DNA of 64,000 nt from CAYLHF01 sp964383365 (GTDB lineage Bacteria > Bacteroidota > Rhodothermia > Rhodothermales > UBA10348): assembly GCA_964383365.1 (NCBI GenBank), contig CAYLHF010000001.1:1-64000 (forward strand), written 5' to 3'. The position numbers and the translations under genes were made by a program. Of the stretch, positions 63,514 to 64,000 are shown piece by piece; within the stretch, counting starts at the first letter, position 1; each line of letters starts with the position of its first letter. Under the pieces are notes generated by a model, which had not been told where the DNA came from, did no database searches, and saw nothing but the letters and a program-made list of their open reading frames with translations.

Positions 63514-63613
63514 NNNNNNNNNNNNNNNNNNNNNNNNNNNNNNNNNNNNNNNNNNNNNNNNNNNNNNNNNNNNNNNNNNNNNNNNNNNNNNNNNNNNNNN
63601 NNNNNNNNNNNNN
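63514..63613. other. Scaffold gap of 100 Ns
   Basis: Exactly 100 undetermined bases, a conventional scaffolder spacer. Because the two flanks share 55 identical bases, the true gap may be zero or negative; the adjoining tandem repeat probably broke the assembly. Confidence 0.98.
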
Positions 63614-63668
63614 CAAACCGGGAACGAATAATTCCCTTGTTTGTCATTCTTTCGAAGAGTTCCTTGTA
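63614..63668. repeat. 55-bp sequence duplicated on both sides of the N gap (right copy)
   Basis: Identical to 63459-63513. It begins directly after the last N. Confidence 0.9.
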
Positions 63669-63737
63669 GCATCAGTCGGAACGGGCTCCCGCGTCACTCC
63701 ACGCTTCACAATCCGAACGTTTCCATTTTTAAGATCT

Positions 63738-64000
63738 TGACACGACACTTCTATGCCGGGAGGGTTCTTACTCCTGCGCTTATCCTGTTTCTTCTCGCCG
63801 CCAGTGGGTGCCGGGATTTCGGTGTCAACGACCCGACTGCTGAGGAGGAACCGGGAAGCAAACAGTTTGAAATCGGCTTCGACACAGAATTCGAAATGGC
63901 CGTAGGAGACATCGTATCCCTAGCGGGGACGGGACTGGACATCGAATTCACGCTGATTACAGAAGATTCCCGCTGTCCCGCGAACGTACAATGTATCCAG
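63738..64000 (+). CDS. Hypothetical lipoprotein, cut by the window edge
   Basis: The first 87 codons of a lipoprotein. The TTG at 63738 gives a signal sequence with lipobox AASGC (Cys about 25), then an acidic mature region with a beta-rich FEIGFDTEFEMAVGDIVSL and EDSRCPANVQCIQ. The R-C-P-x4-C element is common in small secreted proteins of Bacteroidota. The gene continues beyond the window, and the upstream part lies close to the assembly gap, so the start may be wrong. Confidence 0.6.

Overview
The window is ordinary bacterial chromosome, most likely from the Bacteroidota/Rhodothermota side of the tree (a Rhodothermales-like or Balneola-like marine lineage). The evidence is a complete bat (aerotolerance) gene set, an OstA-like/LptC/LptB lipid A export operon, a DUF5683 protein next to parAB, a three-subunit B-type succinate dehydrogenase, a serine-palmitoyltransferase-like enzyme, RNase G with a charged insert in its S1 domain, and many lipoproteins. 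Base composition is close to half GC throughout and no block of clearly foreign DNA was seen. No tRNA, rRNA, insertion sequence, prophage or CRISPR array was recognised. The assembly is a draft: a 100-N gap near the right end is flanked by an exact 55-bp duplication.

Layout. 0-7.7 kb: amidase, apt, lipoprotein, RidA, SDR, PqqB-like hydrolase, a CusF-like copper protein, a pair of Cys/His-rich secreted paralogues, and a PhnP-like hydrolase. 7.7-16.4 kb: RNase G, citrate synthase, sdhCAB, purQ and a small membrane protein. 16.5-24.1 kb: the bat operon (DUF58, DUF4381-like, BatA, BatB, BatC, BatD, BatE). 24.1-31.5 kb: thymidine kinase, a minus-strand mlaE-mlaF-mlaD-HD-DUF445 operon, radA and rpiA. 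31.6-39.7 kb: two MacB-type permeases, a 52-aa DUF5989 protein, GNAT, a UvrD-type helicase, parA-parB and DUF5683. 40-44 kb: serine-palmitoyltransferase-like enzyme, a large GNAT-like protein, HAD phosphatase and GT2. 44.0-44.9 kb: a protein-free interval that I interpret as a large structured non-coding RNA. 45.3-49.4 kb: rhomboid, sigma factor, UspA and DsbD. 49.7-52.3 kb: prfA-rpsF-rpsR-rplI. 52.5-61.2 kb: a small protein, then a minus-strand operon B3/B4-lptC-ostA-lptB-tyrS-aroF-glmS. 61.3-63.4 kb: an RsbV/RsbW/RsbU-type partner-switching module. A truncated lipoprotein closes the window.

The most notable object is the 0.9-kb minus-strand interval at about 44006-44899. It starts just after a near-perfect sigma-70 promoter (TTGACT, 17 nt, TATAAT), ends in a hairpin plus seven Ts, has no convincing reading frame, and is full of short perfect helices closed by GNRA and UUCG tetraloops. 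It looks like a large ornate RNA. I cannot assign it to a known class from sequence alone.

Secondary themes are short tandem repeats that begin at or a few bases after stop codons (three cases, plus one inside the 3' end of rpsF), a TPR-LptB fusion, and a possible ceramide-synthesis pair.
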